Virus record (IMG/VR): IMGVR_UViG_3300042549_010437
Span: 1 to 35,469 of that record
Length of the DNA: 35,469 bases
Source: a virus
Reading direction: 5' to 3' (one strand)
The notes beneath the pieces are model-generated. The model was not told the origin of the DNA, did not search any database, and saw only the letters and a program-made list of their open reading frames with translations. Of the stretch, positions 16,264-24,646 are shown in pieces. Both the position numbers and the translations under genes were made by a program. Every line of letters begins with the position of its first letter. Positions within the stretch are counted from its first letter, which is position 1.

Positions 16264-19122
16264 TTATATCCCAAATGGGTTTTCTTGAACAACATTGTTA
16301 GATGCTCCAAAAAAGAATGCATCTACTTGATTTCCTTCAGTATATGTTCTTATTATTTGATTTTGGTCTGAAGGTAATTGGTCGGTTAAATCTATTGGGG
16401 GTGGTTTTAATGATTTATATAAGAAAGAACCAGAAGGATCAAAAGTATTATTATTAGAAATATATCTTTGATTTCCAAAAGCACTTTTACCATCTTGTTC
16501 ACCATTTAAAATGCTTCTAAGGGTTTCTGCATCTGTTTCTCCAGATGGAGTAACTATATTTTGTATTTTCGGTCTGAAATTTTGTATAGGAGTAAATTTC
16601 ATTTGAACTTTAATTATAAAAGGAAGTTCTAATGGGGCAATATCTGGAGCTGGATAAGTTGGGTCTTGTATAACTATATTCCATGGAGAATCTTCTGGAA
16701 TTTCAAATTGAAGACTGTTTATTATTCCTGGTTGGTTATCTAAGTAATCTCCTAAAGTAAGGTTAGCAATATTACCTCCCATATACCCATTAGTTGAGTA
16801 ATATGGGGATAAAGAAGATGCTAAGTAATTTAGTTTTCTATACATGGTAACTAATTCTTCTTTAGATTGAGCAACTACAGTAAATGATAAACTTATATCT
16901 CTATTAAATCCACCATATTTGTAAAATTTTTCTCCTCTACCCATATACTCAATCTTATTCCAATCAGCACTATATGAATCACCAAAAGAATCAATAAATG
17001 ATCTAAAGTGCATATAAAAATTTTCTTTTGTATCTGGGTTGTAGATAGAAATATGAAATTTAATCATATCATCTACTAAAGTTTTATCTTGAATAGGTTT
17101 ACTAGATTGATATATAGGCAATGCTGTAATTCTATCTACAGGACCCATCCTTGTTTGGGTAATATTATCAATTTTTCCTAATGTAGGAAAATTTAAATTT
17201 CCTGGTGATCCGGGTCCTGTGCCTTTTTTCCCACCTAGATTTAATCTAGTTTCAATGTTTTGAGTTTTATAACTAGGAGAGATACTTAAAAATGTATGAC
17301 CTTCTAAAGCATTTAAACTTTTTCTAAAATCTTCTAATGTAGAATGATCAACATCATTTTTTGTTTGAAGTTTAATAATTAAAGGATCTGTAGTAGAGTA
17401 TTTTTTAGGATTTAATGGGACAGTACCATTAGCTAAAGTAACTGTAACTGTAGGAGTAGGATCCGTAGCATATGTTACTTGAGTAGCCCAAGGTTGTAAT
17501 GTTAATGAATTATTTTCTAGTAATCTAGAGGAATTTGATAATTTAGATATATAATCAGGATCACCAAAATAATCTTCAGCAGCATATCCAGCTTTGTAAA
17601 ATACTGAACCTCCACTTCCATTTGGTCCATTACCATATATAAAATCTGGGGAGAATCTATTTGGATTATTTGGGCCATGGTTGGGGTATGCTGTCCCTTC
17701 ATATGGGTCTTGAAAGTTATAACCTGTTCTTGCAGGAGTTATACCATCATTTAATGTAGCAAATTTAATTTTAGTTTTACCTATACCTAAAATACTACCT
17801 GGTCCTCCACCATATGATAAAAGTGTGTCTGCAGTAGATTCAACAGAATTATTTATATTTAATCCAAATTTATCCCATAATCTTAAAAGTCTATTTTTAT
17901 ATTTTCCACCTAAAGTAAGTTCTTCTAATTCTTCTTCGGCATCTAGGATTTGTTCGGGAAGTTTTTTTACTTGTTTAGCATAATATGCTTCTTGATCTTT
18001 ATCGTTTTTTATAGCTTTTTCACGGGCTATTTTTTCTTGAGAGTCTTTATTTTTTGCTTCTTTAAGTTTTTGTTGATAACCATTATTATCTGATTCTATA
18101 GTTTTTCCTAGGGTTTCATCAAAGGTATATGTTGTTTTATCATATCCAGTATCTCTTCCCCATTGTAATATAGCGGCTTCATATGATTGGTAAATTGAAC
18201 CATTATATGGAACATTTCCTGTTTGATATTGAGGATCAGTACTAGCATCATAATCTTTATAGATTTGGAGGTGTACTTGAGCATCCGTTAAATAATCCTT
18301 TAATTTTTGGATTTTATTAATTTTTCTAGATACTTTGCTTTGATATCCTTTAGAATTTTCGGAAGAAATATCATTTTTATTTCGATTAAATGCTACTTTT
18401 TGATAGTCTCTAATACTTAATTGAGGAATTATACCTGTTGGGTCAATCCCTTTATCATTCAAATGTATACCTGCAAATCCAGTAGCAGCTTGACCAATAG
18501 TAGATAATGGAGTATATAATCCTCCATTTAAAACTCCATATAAATATGCTGCACCTGCCCTAGCTGGTTCTGTTTTAACAGCAACTCTAGAAAGTAAATT
18601 TTGTTTAGCTAAAAATAAAACTCCGTTTACACTTTTGTAATCTAAAAAATATTTTGTTAAACGAGTAGCATCAATTACAGAACGTGATAATGATTTAGTT
18701 CCTCCTCTGATTATGCTATCTGGTATATTTGGTAAATCATCAACAGCATATACAAGACTTCCGGCTAAAGGTCCAAAAGAAGCAAATTGGTTAAAGGTAT
18801 TTTGGACTAAACCCGCTGGGCCTAAACCATTAGTTGGTTTAAAAAAAGCAGCGTTGAATGGGAGTAATCCTGGTTGAGACCAAGCATTTATAAAATTGCC
18901 CCAAGCATCTCCTACTGTCTTAGTACCTGTTCCTGTAAGTCCAACACCTTTTATATAAGGTTGACTACTACTTCCTCCACCAGGTCTATCTTTACCAAAC
19001 GGAATACTTTTTTGTCCAAAACTATTCGCTGAAGATACATTTCCTACCTGACCTTCAGAATTTCCAGAGTAAAATTTAAAATTTTCTGGGTTAGTTAATA
19101 ATTTGACAAGAAAAGAACCCAT
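16264..19122 (-). CDS. Large baseplate / tail-tube junction-like protein
   Basis: This 952-aa protein has a glycine-rich N-terminus opening MGSFLVKLLTNPENF, a helical and charged middle with coiled-coil character (roughly 265-410, including EEELEELTLGGK), a Pro/Gly/Asn-rich part and a conserved-looking C-terminal region. In that region the order IKFHISIYNPDTKENFYMHF, then SFTVVAQSKEELVTMYRKLN, then LGDYLDNQPGIINSL resembles the tube-like beta-sandwich domains of baseplate tube-initiator and cap proteins (T4 gp48/gp54 class). The placement between the tape-measure block and the LysM-like gene supports a role at the junction of baseplate and tube. No enzyme motif was seen. The name is inference; the structural role is likely. 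Confidence 0.65.
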   Translation of the reverse strand: MGSFLVKLLTNPENFKFYSGNSEGQVGNVSSANSFGQKSIPFGKDRPGGGSSSQPYIKGVGLTGTGTKTVGDAWGNFINAWSQPGLLPFNAAFFKPTNGLGPAGLVQNTFNQFASFGPLAGSLVYAVDDLPNIPDSIIRGGTKSLSRSVIDATRLTKYFLDYKSVNGVLFLAKQNLLSRVAVKTEPARAGAAYLYGVLNGGLYTPLSTIGQAATGFAGIHLNDKGIDPTGIIPQLSIRDYQKVAFNRNKNDISSENSKGYQSKVSRKINKIQKLKDYLTDAQVHLQIYKDYDASTDPQYQTGNVPYNGSIYQSYEAAILQWGRDTGYDKTTYTFDETLGKTIESDNNGYQQKLKEAKNKDSQEKIAREKAIKNDKDQEAYYAKQVKKLPEQILDAEEELEELTLGGKYKNRLLRLWDKFGLNINNSVESTADTLLSYGGGPGSILGIGKTKIKFATLNDGITPARTGYNFQDPYEGTAYPNHGPNNPNRFSPDFIYGNGPNGSGGSVFYKAGYAAEDYFGDPDYISKLSNSSRLLENNSLTLQPWATQVTYATDPTPTVTVTLANGTVPLNPKKYSTTDPLIIKLQTKNDVDHSTLEDFRKSLNALEGHTFLSISPSYKTQNIETRLNLGGKKGTGPGSPGNLNFPTLGKIDNITQTRMGPVDRITALPIYQSSKPIQDKTLVDDMIKFHISIYNPDTKENFYMHFRSFIDSFGDSYSADWNKIEYMGRGEKFYKYGGFNRDISLSFTVVAQSKEELVTMYRKLNYLASSLSPYYSTNGYMGGNIANLTLGDYLDNQPGIINSLQFEIPEDSPWNIVIQDPTYPAPDIAPLELPFIIKVQMKFTPIQNFRPKIQNIVTPSGETDAETLRSILNGEQDGKSAFGNQRYISNNNTFDPSGSFLYKSLKPPPIDLTDQLPSDQNQIIRTYTEGNQVDAFFFGASNNVVQENPFGI

Positions 19123-19126
19123 TATA

Positions 19127-19459
19127 TTATTGGTTTAATGATTGAATTTTACTTTTGTATGAATTTGTAGGAGTATAAATCGGTTTATAATTTGGGTCTG
19201 CTCCTATAGGATCATTTAACTCTAAAATAGATGGGGAAGGTATGTAACTAAAAGCTCCATTTTCATAAGATAAATAATCTCGAAAAAATAAAGGATAATT
19301 ACTTATTTCTGAACCCCTTGTTGAAGCTCCTCCATTTTGTTGTTGAACATCATAATGTAAATTAGATTTTTTTGTAGACAGAGGATTAACACGTGGAGTT
19401 GTTCCATCATAGGAACTCAAACTAGACCCATTAACTGTTAGCTTATCTAATAATCCCAT
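19127..19459 (-). CDS. Small repeated-family protein, copy 1
   Basis: This 110-aa protein starts MGLLDKLTVNGSSLSSYDG and is paralogous to the next upstream gene over the first 40 residues (shared pattern MGLLDKLT-x2-GS-x-LS-x2-DG-x-TP-x-V). The C-terminal half (FFRDYLSYENGAFSYIPSPS) is extra relative to the shorter copy. It is rich in Ser, Asn, Pro and Tyr with no obvious fold, membrane segment or signal. The gene ends 4 bases before the 952-aa baseplate gene. The opening resembles that of the 952-aa protein (MGSFLVKLLTN), so a shared docking peptide is possible. Function unknown; a minor baseplate component is inferred from position. Confidence 0.65.
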   Translation of the reverse strand: MGLLDKLTVNGSSLSSYDGTTPRVNPLSTKKSNLHYDVQQQNGGASTRGSEISNYPLFFRDYLSYENGAFSYIPSPSILELNDPIGADPNYKPIYTPTNSYKSKIQSLNQ

Positions 19460-19470
19460 TACGTTATATT

Positions 19471-19686
19471 TTACCCAGGTAAGTTATTCAAATATTGTGG
19501 GGGAGTTACACCATTAATATCTAATAATGAGGGAGTTGGGAATCCTGGTAGGTTAGGGCTACCGTTGATCGAGTAAGTATTGTGTAAAGTAGATTGTTGA
19601 GTATCTAAGTTTGTTACAGGAGGAGTAGCTCCATCAAATTGGCTCAATTGTGATCCTTCTGCTGTAAGTTTATCTAAAAGTCCCAT
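19471..19686 (-). CDS. Small repeated-family protein, copy 2
   Basis: This 71-aa protein opens MGLLDKLTAEGSQLSQFDG and shares an N-terminal module with the following 110-aa gene, including STLHNTYSINGSPN versus a diverged equivalent. A proline-rich tail (PGFPTPSLLDINGVTPPQYL) follows. It is the first gene after the tape measure, separated by 29 bases that hold the recurrent late motif. I do not recognise the function. Tandem duplication with divergence is visible in the protein sequences. Confidence 0.65.
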   Translation of the reverse strand: MGLLDKLTAEGSQLSQFDGATPPVTNLDTQQSTLHNTYSINGSPNLPGFPTPSLLDINGVTPPQYLNNLPG

Positions 19687-19701
19687 GATTAATTGTTTTT
19701 A

Positions 19702-19712
19702 TTATAAATATT
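19702..19712 (-). promoter_or_regulatory. Late-motif copy upstream of small paralogue pair
   Basis: Sense AATATTTATAA followed by TAAAAA, ending 15 bases before the ATG at 19686. It matches the motif that precedes the sheath, tube and tape-measure genes. Confidence 0.5.
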
Positions 19713-19715
19713 ATA

Positions 19716-22019
19716 TTATTGTACTTTGTAACTATTTTTTCTCATAGCATCACCATCAGCATTTGGATTTGCTCCTGTTGTTGCTTCAATTACTTTAGTT
19801 CCATCTATTGATACGTTTATTGGACGACTAGCTAATGCATTTAAATCCGCACGTAACTGCGATATAGCATTTACCACAGCTGCCATATCTCCACCACCAC
19901 CACCTATTTTAATACTACCTTCAGCAGTAGAAACAACATCATTTCCTTTTGATGATTTTGAACCAAATAAATCAGTTCCTGCTATAACTGAATCTTTATT
20001 ATTTAATTGGATTGAACCTTCAGGCCCAGTCAATGTTCGTTTACCATACCCTGAACCTCCAGCTGCCGGGAAGACTCCATCATTTACTTTGGCATCGGAT
20101 TTAGCTGAGGATACAGCTGCCATTATTGCAACTATACCTCCTACTACTGCTATAGCACCTACACCTAGTGTAAGGGCTGATGCTGTTGCTGCTGTTGTTG
20201 CTGCTAAAGCTCCAGAAGTTGCTAAAGCAGAAACAAGGCCTGAAATTAAACTGGTTAATTTTATTCCTGCTATTATAGCAGCAATACCGCCAAATAATAA
20301 TTTTAAGGCTTTAGTATTACTAGCTAAACTAGCTATCATATTTACTAAATTCATTGCAGGTCCTTCAACTATAGATGTTACCGTTGCTTGAAGTTTTTCC
20401 ATAGCAGCATTAAATCTATCTTGAGCAGAAATTTTAGTAAGAGCAGCTTGAGCTTCTTTTTCATTTCCTACAGAAGCCATTAATTGATTGGCTTCATCCA
20501 TTTTACCTTGAGCTTTTAAAGCTTCAACACGTTCTTGGATTTGTTGTTTTGTTTGATCTCCTAATTTATTTAAATTTTCTTGATAAACTAAAGAATTAGC
20601 TAATTCATCCGAACTCATTCCAACAGCTTTTGCTAGTGCATCTTGTTGAATTACATTCATTTTTGCAAAATCGGCTGCACTTCCAACTTGTTTTAGCATT
20701 TCACCGGCTGCTTCTGCTGATTTTCCCTCTAAAGCTAATGATCTGGCTTTTTCTAAATTAAGATTTTTACCAGTTAATAATTCAGCTGTAAGTTCACTTT
20801 CAATAGATTGTTCAAAATCAAGTAAACCAGAAGCGGCCTTTTTAGCTTGATCTAATGAAATACCTAATTTATTTGCTTGAACTACGGCTTTAGCTATTAA
20901 TGCTGGGTTATTTTGGTATTGTAATCTTAATTGACCCGATACTTTAGCTACTTCACCTATTACTTTTTTATTATCTAATTGTATTCCTTTTTGTTTAGCT
21001 AAAGCTGATGTCTGTTTAATTACTGAATTTGTAACATCTTCTGCTGATTGACCATTAGCCATAGCTAATTGTTGAATACCGGAAGCTTCTTCAGCAGATA
21101 GCTTCATTGCTTTAGTTAAGTTAACTTGATCTTCAACTTGTTGTTCAGTAAAACCTCGTGTAGCTCCAAAAGCATCTGCTAATTCTAATTGGGAAGCTAC
21201 TTGGTTTTTAGTAGTCATTAATACATTGTTGGATGAATTTTGAATTTCAACCATTCTATCTCTAACACCTTTGGCTTCGTCTTTTGAAGTAGCCATTGAT
21301 TTAGATAAATCTGTAACTTGTTGATCAGCTGCAAATCCAATTTTAATTAATTCTTGAAATCCTTTGACTATCAACCCAGTCATTACTAATGGATCTTTTA
21401 AACTAGTTAAAAGAGATTTACCCATACTTCCAAAAGCAGCACCCATTGCCTGGATTGAGCTTCCTGTTTCTTTAGCTTTATTTCTGGCTGCTTCTAATGC
21501 TTCGTCTGTCTTTAATAATTCACCAACTATAGGAATTTGAGACATTCCTTTTAAAAGAACACCAGTAACACCAGTTTTTTTATTTATTTGATCTCTTAAT
21601 TTACTTTCAGCTGAAATAGCTTTCAATAAATTTTGTTCAACGGAGAAATTTTCTCTAGCTGCTTTTAATAAAACCTTTTCTTCTTGGGATAATTTTACTT
21701 TAGACCTTAATGTTCCAGATGTTGTAGTGTAAACTCCTTTTTCAACGGCTAATCTTTCAGCTGAAGTTTTTAAATCTCTTAAATTAGATTCTGCTTTAGA
21801 TTGTAAATCTTTAACTTGTTTATCATTTAATTGAGATATTTCTTCTTCATTATTTTGGAATTGTTTAGCTATATTTAATAAACTAGTATATTCCTTTTTA
21901 GCATCAGTAATGTTATTGATTTTTTTAAATAACTCTTGAGTAATGGATTTTAAAGTATCCCTTAGATCTTTAAAGCTATCTCCTAAATCTTCAACTTCTT
22001 TTTTTGGTTGCTTAGCCAT
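19716..22019 (-). CDS. Tail tape measure protein
   Basis: This 767-aa, mostly helical protein has coiled-coil-like heptads (about 10-150), long amphipathic helices through the middle, a strongly hydrophobic Ala/Gly/Ile/Leu stretch (about 574-636) and a Gly/Ser-rich C-terminal tail with GPEGSIQLNNKDSVIAGTD (665-683 region). This composition is typical of tape measure proteins, which fill the tail tube, set its length and are ejected into the host envelope. It lies immediately after the overlapping chaperone frames, the standard position. By the usual length-to-tail relation it implies a tail of order 100 nm, in the T4 range. The leader carries the recurrent motif. A role equivalent to T4 gp29 is inferred from position. 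Confidence 0.83.
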   Translation of the reverse strand: MAKQPKKEVEDLGDSFKDLRDTLKSITQELFKKINNITDAKKEYTSLLNIAKQFQNNEEEISQLNDKQVKDLQSKAESNLRDLKTSAERLAVEKGVYTTTSGTLRSKVKLSQEEKVLLKAARENFSVEQNLLKAISAESKLRDQINKKTGVTGVLLKGMSQIPIVGELLKTDEALEAARNKAKETGSSIQAMGAAFGSMGKSLLTSLKDPLVMTGLIVKGFQELIKIGFAADQQVTDLSKSMATSKDEAKGVRDRMVEIQNSSNNVLMTTKNQVASQLELADAFGATRGFTEQQVEDQVNLTKAMKLSAEEASGIQQLAMANGQSAEDVTNSVIKQTSALAKQKGIQLDNKKVIGEVAKVSGQLRLQYQNNPALIAKAVVQANKLGISLDQAKKAASGLLDFEQSIESELTAELLTGKNLNLEKARSLALEGKSAEAAGEMLKQVGSAADFAKMNVIQQDALAKAVGMSSDELANSLVYQENLNKLGDQTKQQIQERVEALKAQGKMDEANQLMASVGNEKEAQAALTKISAQDRFNAAMEKLQATVTSIVEGPAMNLVNMIASLASNTKALKLLFGGIAAIIAGIKLTSLISGLVSALATSGALAATTAATASALTLGVGAIAVVGGIVAIMAAVSSAKSDAKVNDGVFPAAGGSGYGKRTLTGPEGSIQLNNKDSVIAGTDLFGSKSSKGNDVVSTAEGSIKIGGGGGDMAAVVNAISQLRADLNALASRPINVSIDGTKVIEATTGANPNADGDAMRKNSYKVQ

Positions 22020-22032
22020 TTAAAATATTTTG

Positions 22033-22043
22033 TTATAAATATT
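22033..22043 (-). promoter_or_regulatory. Late-motif copy upstream of tape measure gene
   Basis: Sense AATATTTATAA followed by CAAAAT, ending 13 bases before the ATG at 22019, within a 38-base gap. Confidence 0.5.
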
Positions 22044-22057
22044 AAAATTTAATAATT

Positions 22058-22372
22058 TTATTTATATTTTACTGGTATTTTGTTATTTTTTGCTTTAGAT
22101 AGATACTCCGGGGATTTTACTTTTCCATCGGCTCCTATAACTGTTTTATTTCCGGATTGGTTTGAAGAATTTTGTTGGTTGTTTTTTTCATCTTCATAAT
22201 GTTTAATCATTTCATTATAAGTAAATTTACGAAGCCAAATTGGCATATTGTAAACAGTATGCCAATCATAACCACCTTTTCCGTGAAAAACTATTTGATG
22301 TATTTGTGTAAATAGTGAAACCCTTATTTCAGGGACTCTATCATACGTCAGGCCAAAAAAAGTTAATCCCAA
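22058..22372 (-). CDS. Tail chaperone second frame, probably expressed by frameshift
   Basis: This open frame overlaps the end of the gp26-like gene by 32 bases. Its only possible start codons near the overlap are TTG (22372) or ATA; no ATG lies between the preceding in-frame stop and the overlap. The 0 frame passes through AAC TTT TTT TGG, and a +1 (or -2) shift on the T7 run (22361-22355) would join it to this frame as GGC CTG ACG, giving a fusion of about 338 aa. The encoded part has a compact, aromatic-rich segment (QIHQIVFHGKGGYDWHTVYN, 23-42, then MPIWLRKF) and a basic, Asn/Lys-rich tail. A short chaperone plus frameshifted extension just before the tape measure is the widespread G/GT-type arrangement. 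Independent translation from TTG cannot be excluded. Confidence 0.6.
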   Translation of the reverse strand: MGLTFFGLTYDRVPEIRVSLFTQIHQIVFHGKGGYDWHTVYNMPIWLRKFTYNEMIKHYEDEKNNQQNSSNQSGNKTVIGADGKVKSPEYLSKAKNNKIPVKYK

Positions 22373-23075
22373 CTGGGATATTGACTCTATCGCTACTTCC
22401 GTCGGGAAAAAAAGTTAGATCAACATCGGGTTGAATCTCTTTAATATATTCTCTTAATGCTCTGGAATCTTTAGCTAAGAGATAATTATCGATAAAGTTT
22501 CGTATATCTTTTTTTTCTCTTTCTCCATTTACTGAGGTTATGAGATACTTTAAACGGGTGGATAATTCTGGGGAATTATCTTTATTTATTTTTTTAAGTC
22601 CTTCTAATTCACGATTAATATCTTGTTCGTCTTTATGCGTTAAAAGTTTAAAAGTAATTGTATTTTTTGAATGAGGTAATGTAAAAACAAATTCATTTAC
22701 ATGGTTATTAAACAATTCTTCTTTTAATGGTTTACTTTCAATAGTTGATAAATCAATAGTATGCATTTCACCGTTATATTCAAAAGTATAATCTGAACCG
22801 TATCCTAAAATACGTGAGGCAACCATGATAGCATTTTTATCTCCTACTAATAAATCATCATAATTTATTTTAGATACAATAAGTGATTTCATTAATTTAT
22901 CTAGTACTGTACCATTTTTAATATATGATTGGTTAGTAAGAATATCTTCTTCCTTAGCTGTCATATATTTCATTTCGATTTTACCACTTGCTAATTCAGA
23001 TCCTTCAGCGTAAAGTAAACCTTTTGAGGGTAATTCAATGGTTTCTGTTGGTAAAGTAAATTTTGATTCTTCCAT
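22341..23075 (-). CDS. 26: gp26-like baseplate hub assembly / tail chaperone protein
   Basis: This 244-aa protein has the signature of the T4 gp26 baseplate family: PSKGLLY (16-22), MKYMTAKEEDILTNQSYIK (34-52), LDKLMKSLI and DLLVGDKNAIMVASRILGYG (73-92). It lacks membrane or signal segments. In T4, gp26 is needed for assembling the central hub and was once thought to be part of it; its location just before the tape measure suggests equivalence to tail assembly chaperones. The last 32 bases overlap a second open frame that may be reached by frameshifting. A second T7 run in the same gene (22413-22407) precedes the overlap. The start ATG follows an AT-rich leader carrying only a weak variant of the late motif. 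Confidence 0.8.
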   Translation of the reverse strand: MEESKFTLPTETIELPSKGLLYAEGSELASGKIEMKYMTAKEEDILTNQSYIKNGTVLDKLMKSLIVSKINYDDLLVGDKNAIMVASRILGYGSDYTFEYNGEMHTIDLSTIESKPLKEELFNNHVNEFVFTLPHSKNTITFKLLTHKDEQDINRELEGLKKINKDNSPELSTRLKYLITSVNGEREKKDIRNFIDNYLLAKDSRALREYIKEIQPDVDLTFFPDGSSDRVNIPVGINFFWPDV

Positions 23076-23116
23076 AATTCTTATTTTATATAACTTAATT
23101 GTTTGATATACATATA

Positions 23117-23488
23117 TTAAAGAGTAGTAATATTATCAGGATTTATATTAAATGATATTACTCCTGGTACTTTTCTTACTTGGGCTGCGATTTCTTGCAT
23201 TTTTGTGCGGTCAAATCCTCCTTTTACAATCCAAGGATAACCATCTACTTTTACAGTCAATATAGATTTAAATTTTTCTGTATCTTGTTCACTATATTCA
23301 AGTGGTTCTTTAGATGAAATAACTGAAATTCCAGTAATGGCTCTAATATCGGAATATATTTCTTTTTGAGGGCGTTGTTTAATATTGGAAATTAACATGC
23401 CTACCATTTTAAATTTATCTTGGTATTCTTCGTTTAATTTTTTATTTAGTTCTTCCTTAACTAACGCGCGTAAATTATTTAATTTCAT
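23117..23488 (-). CDS. Hypothetical small protein upstream of gp26-like gene
   Basis: This 123-aa protein starts MKLNNLRALVKEELNKKLNEEY, a charged amphipathic helix. It is followed by an alternating alpha/beta core with ISNIKQRPQKEIYSDIRAIT, LTVKVDGYPWIVKGG and VRKVPGVISFNI, a beta-alpha-beta pattern that could be a ferredoxin-like fold. I do not recognise a family. It lies between the exported-protein cluster and the chaperone gene. The motif-bearing leader puts it under its own putative late promoter, suggesting that the structural transcript restarts here. A virion-assembly function is inferred from context only. Confidence 0.65.
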   Translation of the reverse strand: MKLNNLRALVKEELNKKLNEEYQDKFKMVGMLISNIKQRPQKEIYSDIRAITGISVISSKEPLEYSEQDTEKFKSILTVKVDGYPWIVKGGFDRTKMQEIAAQVRKVPGVISFNINPDNITTL

Positions 23489-23501
23489 TTTTCGATATAT
23501 G

Positions 23502-23512
23502 TTATAAATATT
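23502..23512 (-). promoter_or_regulatory. Late-motif copy upstream of 123-aa gene
   Basis: Sense AATATTTATAA followed by CATATAT, ending 13 bases before the ATG at 23488. It sits immediately after the exported-protein cluster, so it may restart transcription of the tail genes. Confidence 0.5.
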
Positions 23513-23515
23513 ATA

Positions 23516-24079
23516 TTATCTAATTATAGTAACGTGTCCATGAATTAATCTACGTTCGTCTGTACCCAATATTCCAAAATCAATAACCCAAGTGTAAACT
23601 CCATCTGTTACTGATTTATTGTTGTAGGTTCCATCCCAACGTGATTCAGCATTCCAGCTCTCCCAAATCAAATTTCCCCATCTATTAAGTACAATTAAAT
23701 GGAAATCATCTTTTTCATATGGACCTTCAAACATAGGACCCCATGTTGTATTGTATTCATCATCATTTGGAGTAAATGTATTTGGAACCCAATAAAGTAA
23801 AGGATCACATTCAATTACAATAATACTATATGTTTGAGGAATACTAGAACATCCATCTGCAGTAGCAGTAGCTGTTATTATATATGTTCCTGGTTTGTCC
23901 CATGCAATTGTTATTTCATTTCCATAATAATATTGCCCATCACAATACCATTCAATGTTACTAGCAATATCCGATTGAGTTGAATAACTAAAGTATTTAA
24001 CATCATCACATATCTCTATGGTTTGTTGAGAAAATACTAGTAAAGGTATTAAAAATAATATGGAAAAAATTAATTTCAT
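23516..24079 (-). CDS. Exported protein with T9SS type B (gliding-motility) sorting domain
   Basis: This 187-aa protein has an N-terminal signal peptide (MKLIFSILFLIPLLVFSQ, 1-18) with the FSQ end common in Bacteroidota. A PKD/Ig-like beta domain (about 25-90) follows, then the complete gliding-motility-associated C-terminal domain (about 97-187): VPNTFTPNDDEYN (98-110), VLNRWGNLIWES (130-141), WDGTYNN (148-154), DGVYTWVIDF (159-168) and GHVTIIR (181-187). In hosts this domain directs proteins that have crossed the inner membrane through the type IX system to the cell surface. The ATG overlaps the stop of the previous gene (TAATG), indicating translational coupling. Export to the surface of the infected cell is the inference. 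Such a domain inside a tail-gene operon is unexpected; function unknown. Confidence 0.85.
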   Translation of the reverse strand: MKLIFSILFLIPLLVFSQQTIEICDDVKYFSYSTQSDIASNIEWYCDGQYYYGNEITIAWDKPGTYIITATATADGCSSIPQTYSIIVIECDPLLYWVPNTFTPNDDEYNTTWGPMFEGPYEKDDFHLIVLNRWGNLIWESWNAESRWDGTYNNKSVTDGVYTWVIDFGILGTDERRLIHGHVTIIR

Positions 24080-24636
24080 TAATTATGTTGTATTGGAGAT
24101 AATACTGGTACTGGATTGATAACTGCTCCTGTATTAGCACTAAATGTACATCCACTTTGAGTATAAGTATAAGTAATCAAGGAATTTGTTGTTCCGGGAC
24201 AAAATTGATTTCCCGATACACCTGTACCACTCCATATTCCTCCTGTAGGTGTTGCTGTTAATACTAGACATGGGTCATTAGCACAAAAAGGTCCTACTGG
24301 GGTAATTACAGGGATAACTTGGTATATCAACACATTAAGTGTTACTGGTAGAGCAGGACATCCAGCTGCACTTGAATATGCTACTGTAATTGCATTATTA
24401 ATTAATCCTGGAGGACAAGCTGACCAATTTACTTGGATTGAATTTGTTCCTTGACCTGAGGTTAATGTAGCACAAGATGGAATTGTCCAAGTATATGTTC
24501 CTGCACCAACTGAAGGTACTGTATAAGTTGATAATGCTGTGGTTTGGTAACAAACGGTATCCGGGTTAATTGTTGTTAATTGAGAATAAACAATTGATGG
24601 GATAATTAGAAGAAGTGTAAAAATTAATTTTTTCAT
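24079..24636 (-). CDS. Exported PKD-like protein, second of the secreted trio
   Basis: This 185-aa protein has a signal peptide (about 1-19, ending IPSIVYSQ) and two or more Ig/PKD-like beta segments. Typical phrases of Bacteroidota surface adhesins are present: GAGTYTWTIPSCATLTSGQG (44-63) and TGGIWSGTGVSGNQFCPGTT (131-150). Several cysteines (29, 55, 74, 93, 118, 123, 146, 163) could form disulphides after export. It lacks a sorting domain of its own and ends NPVPVLSPIQHN, similar to the end of the preceding protein (TPVLGNIIHN). The stop overlaps the start of the sorting-domain gene by one base. It looks like one segment of a long host-type adhesin encoded as a separate polypeptide. Confidence 0.78.
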   Translation of the reverse strand: MKKLIFTLLLIIPSIVYSQLTTINPDTVCYQTTALSTYTVPSVGAGTYTWTIPSCATLTSGQGTNSIQVNWSACPPGLINNAITVAYSSAAGCPALPVTLNVLIYQVIPVITPVGPFCANDPCLVLTATPTGGIWSGTGVSGNQFCPGTTNSLITYTYTQSGCTFSANTGAVINPVPVLSPIQHN

Positions 24637-24646
24637 TTTTTTGTTT

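Noticed and set aside
20089-20391. 100-aa plus-strand Ala/Ile-rich ORF
   Set aside because: Antisense of the hydrophobic Ala/Gly stretch of the tape measure protein.
22058-22372. Independent gene with a TTG start for the second chaperone frame
   Set aside because: Kept as a CDS but not preferred as a stand-alone gene. No ATG is available, TTG starts are not used by any neighbour, and the frame is joined by a slippery T7 run.
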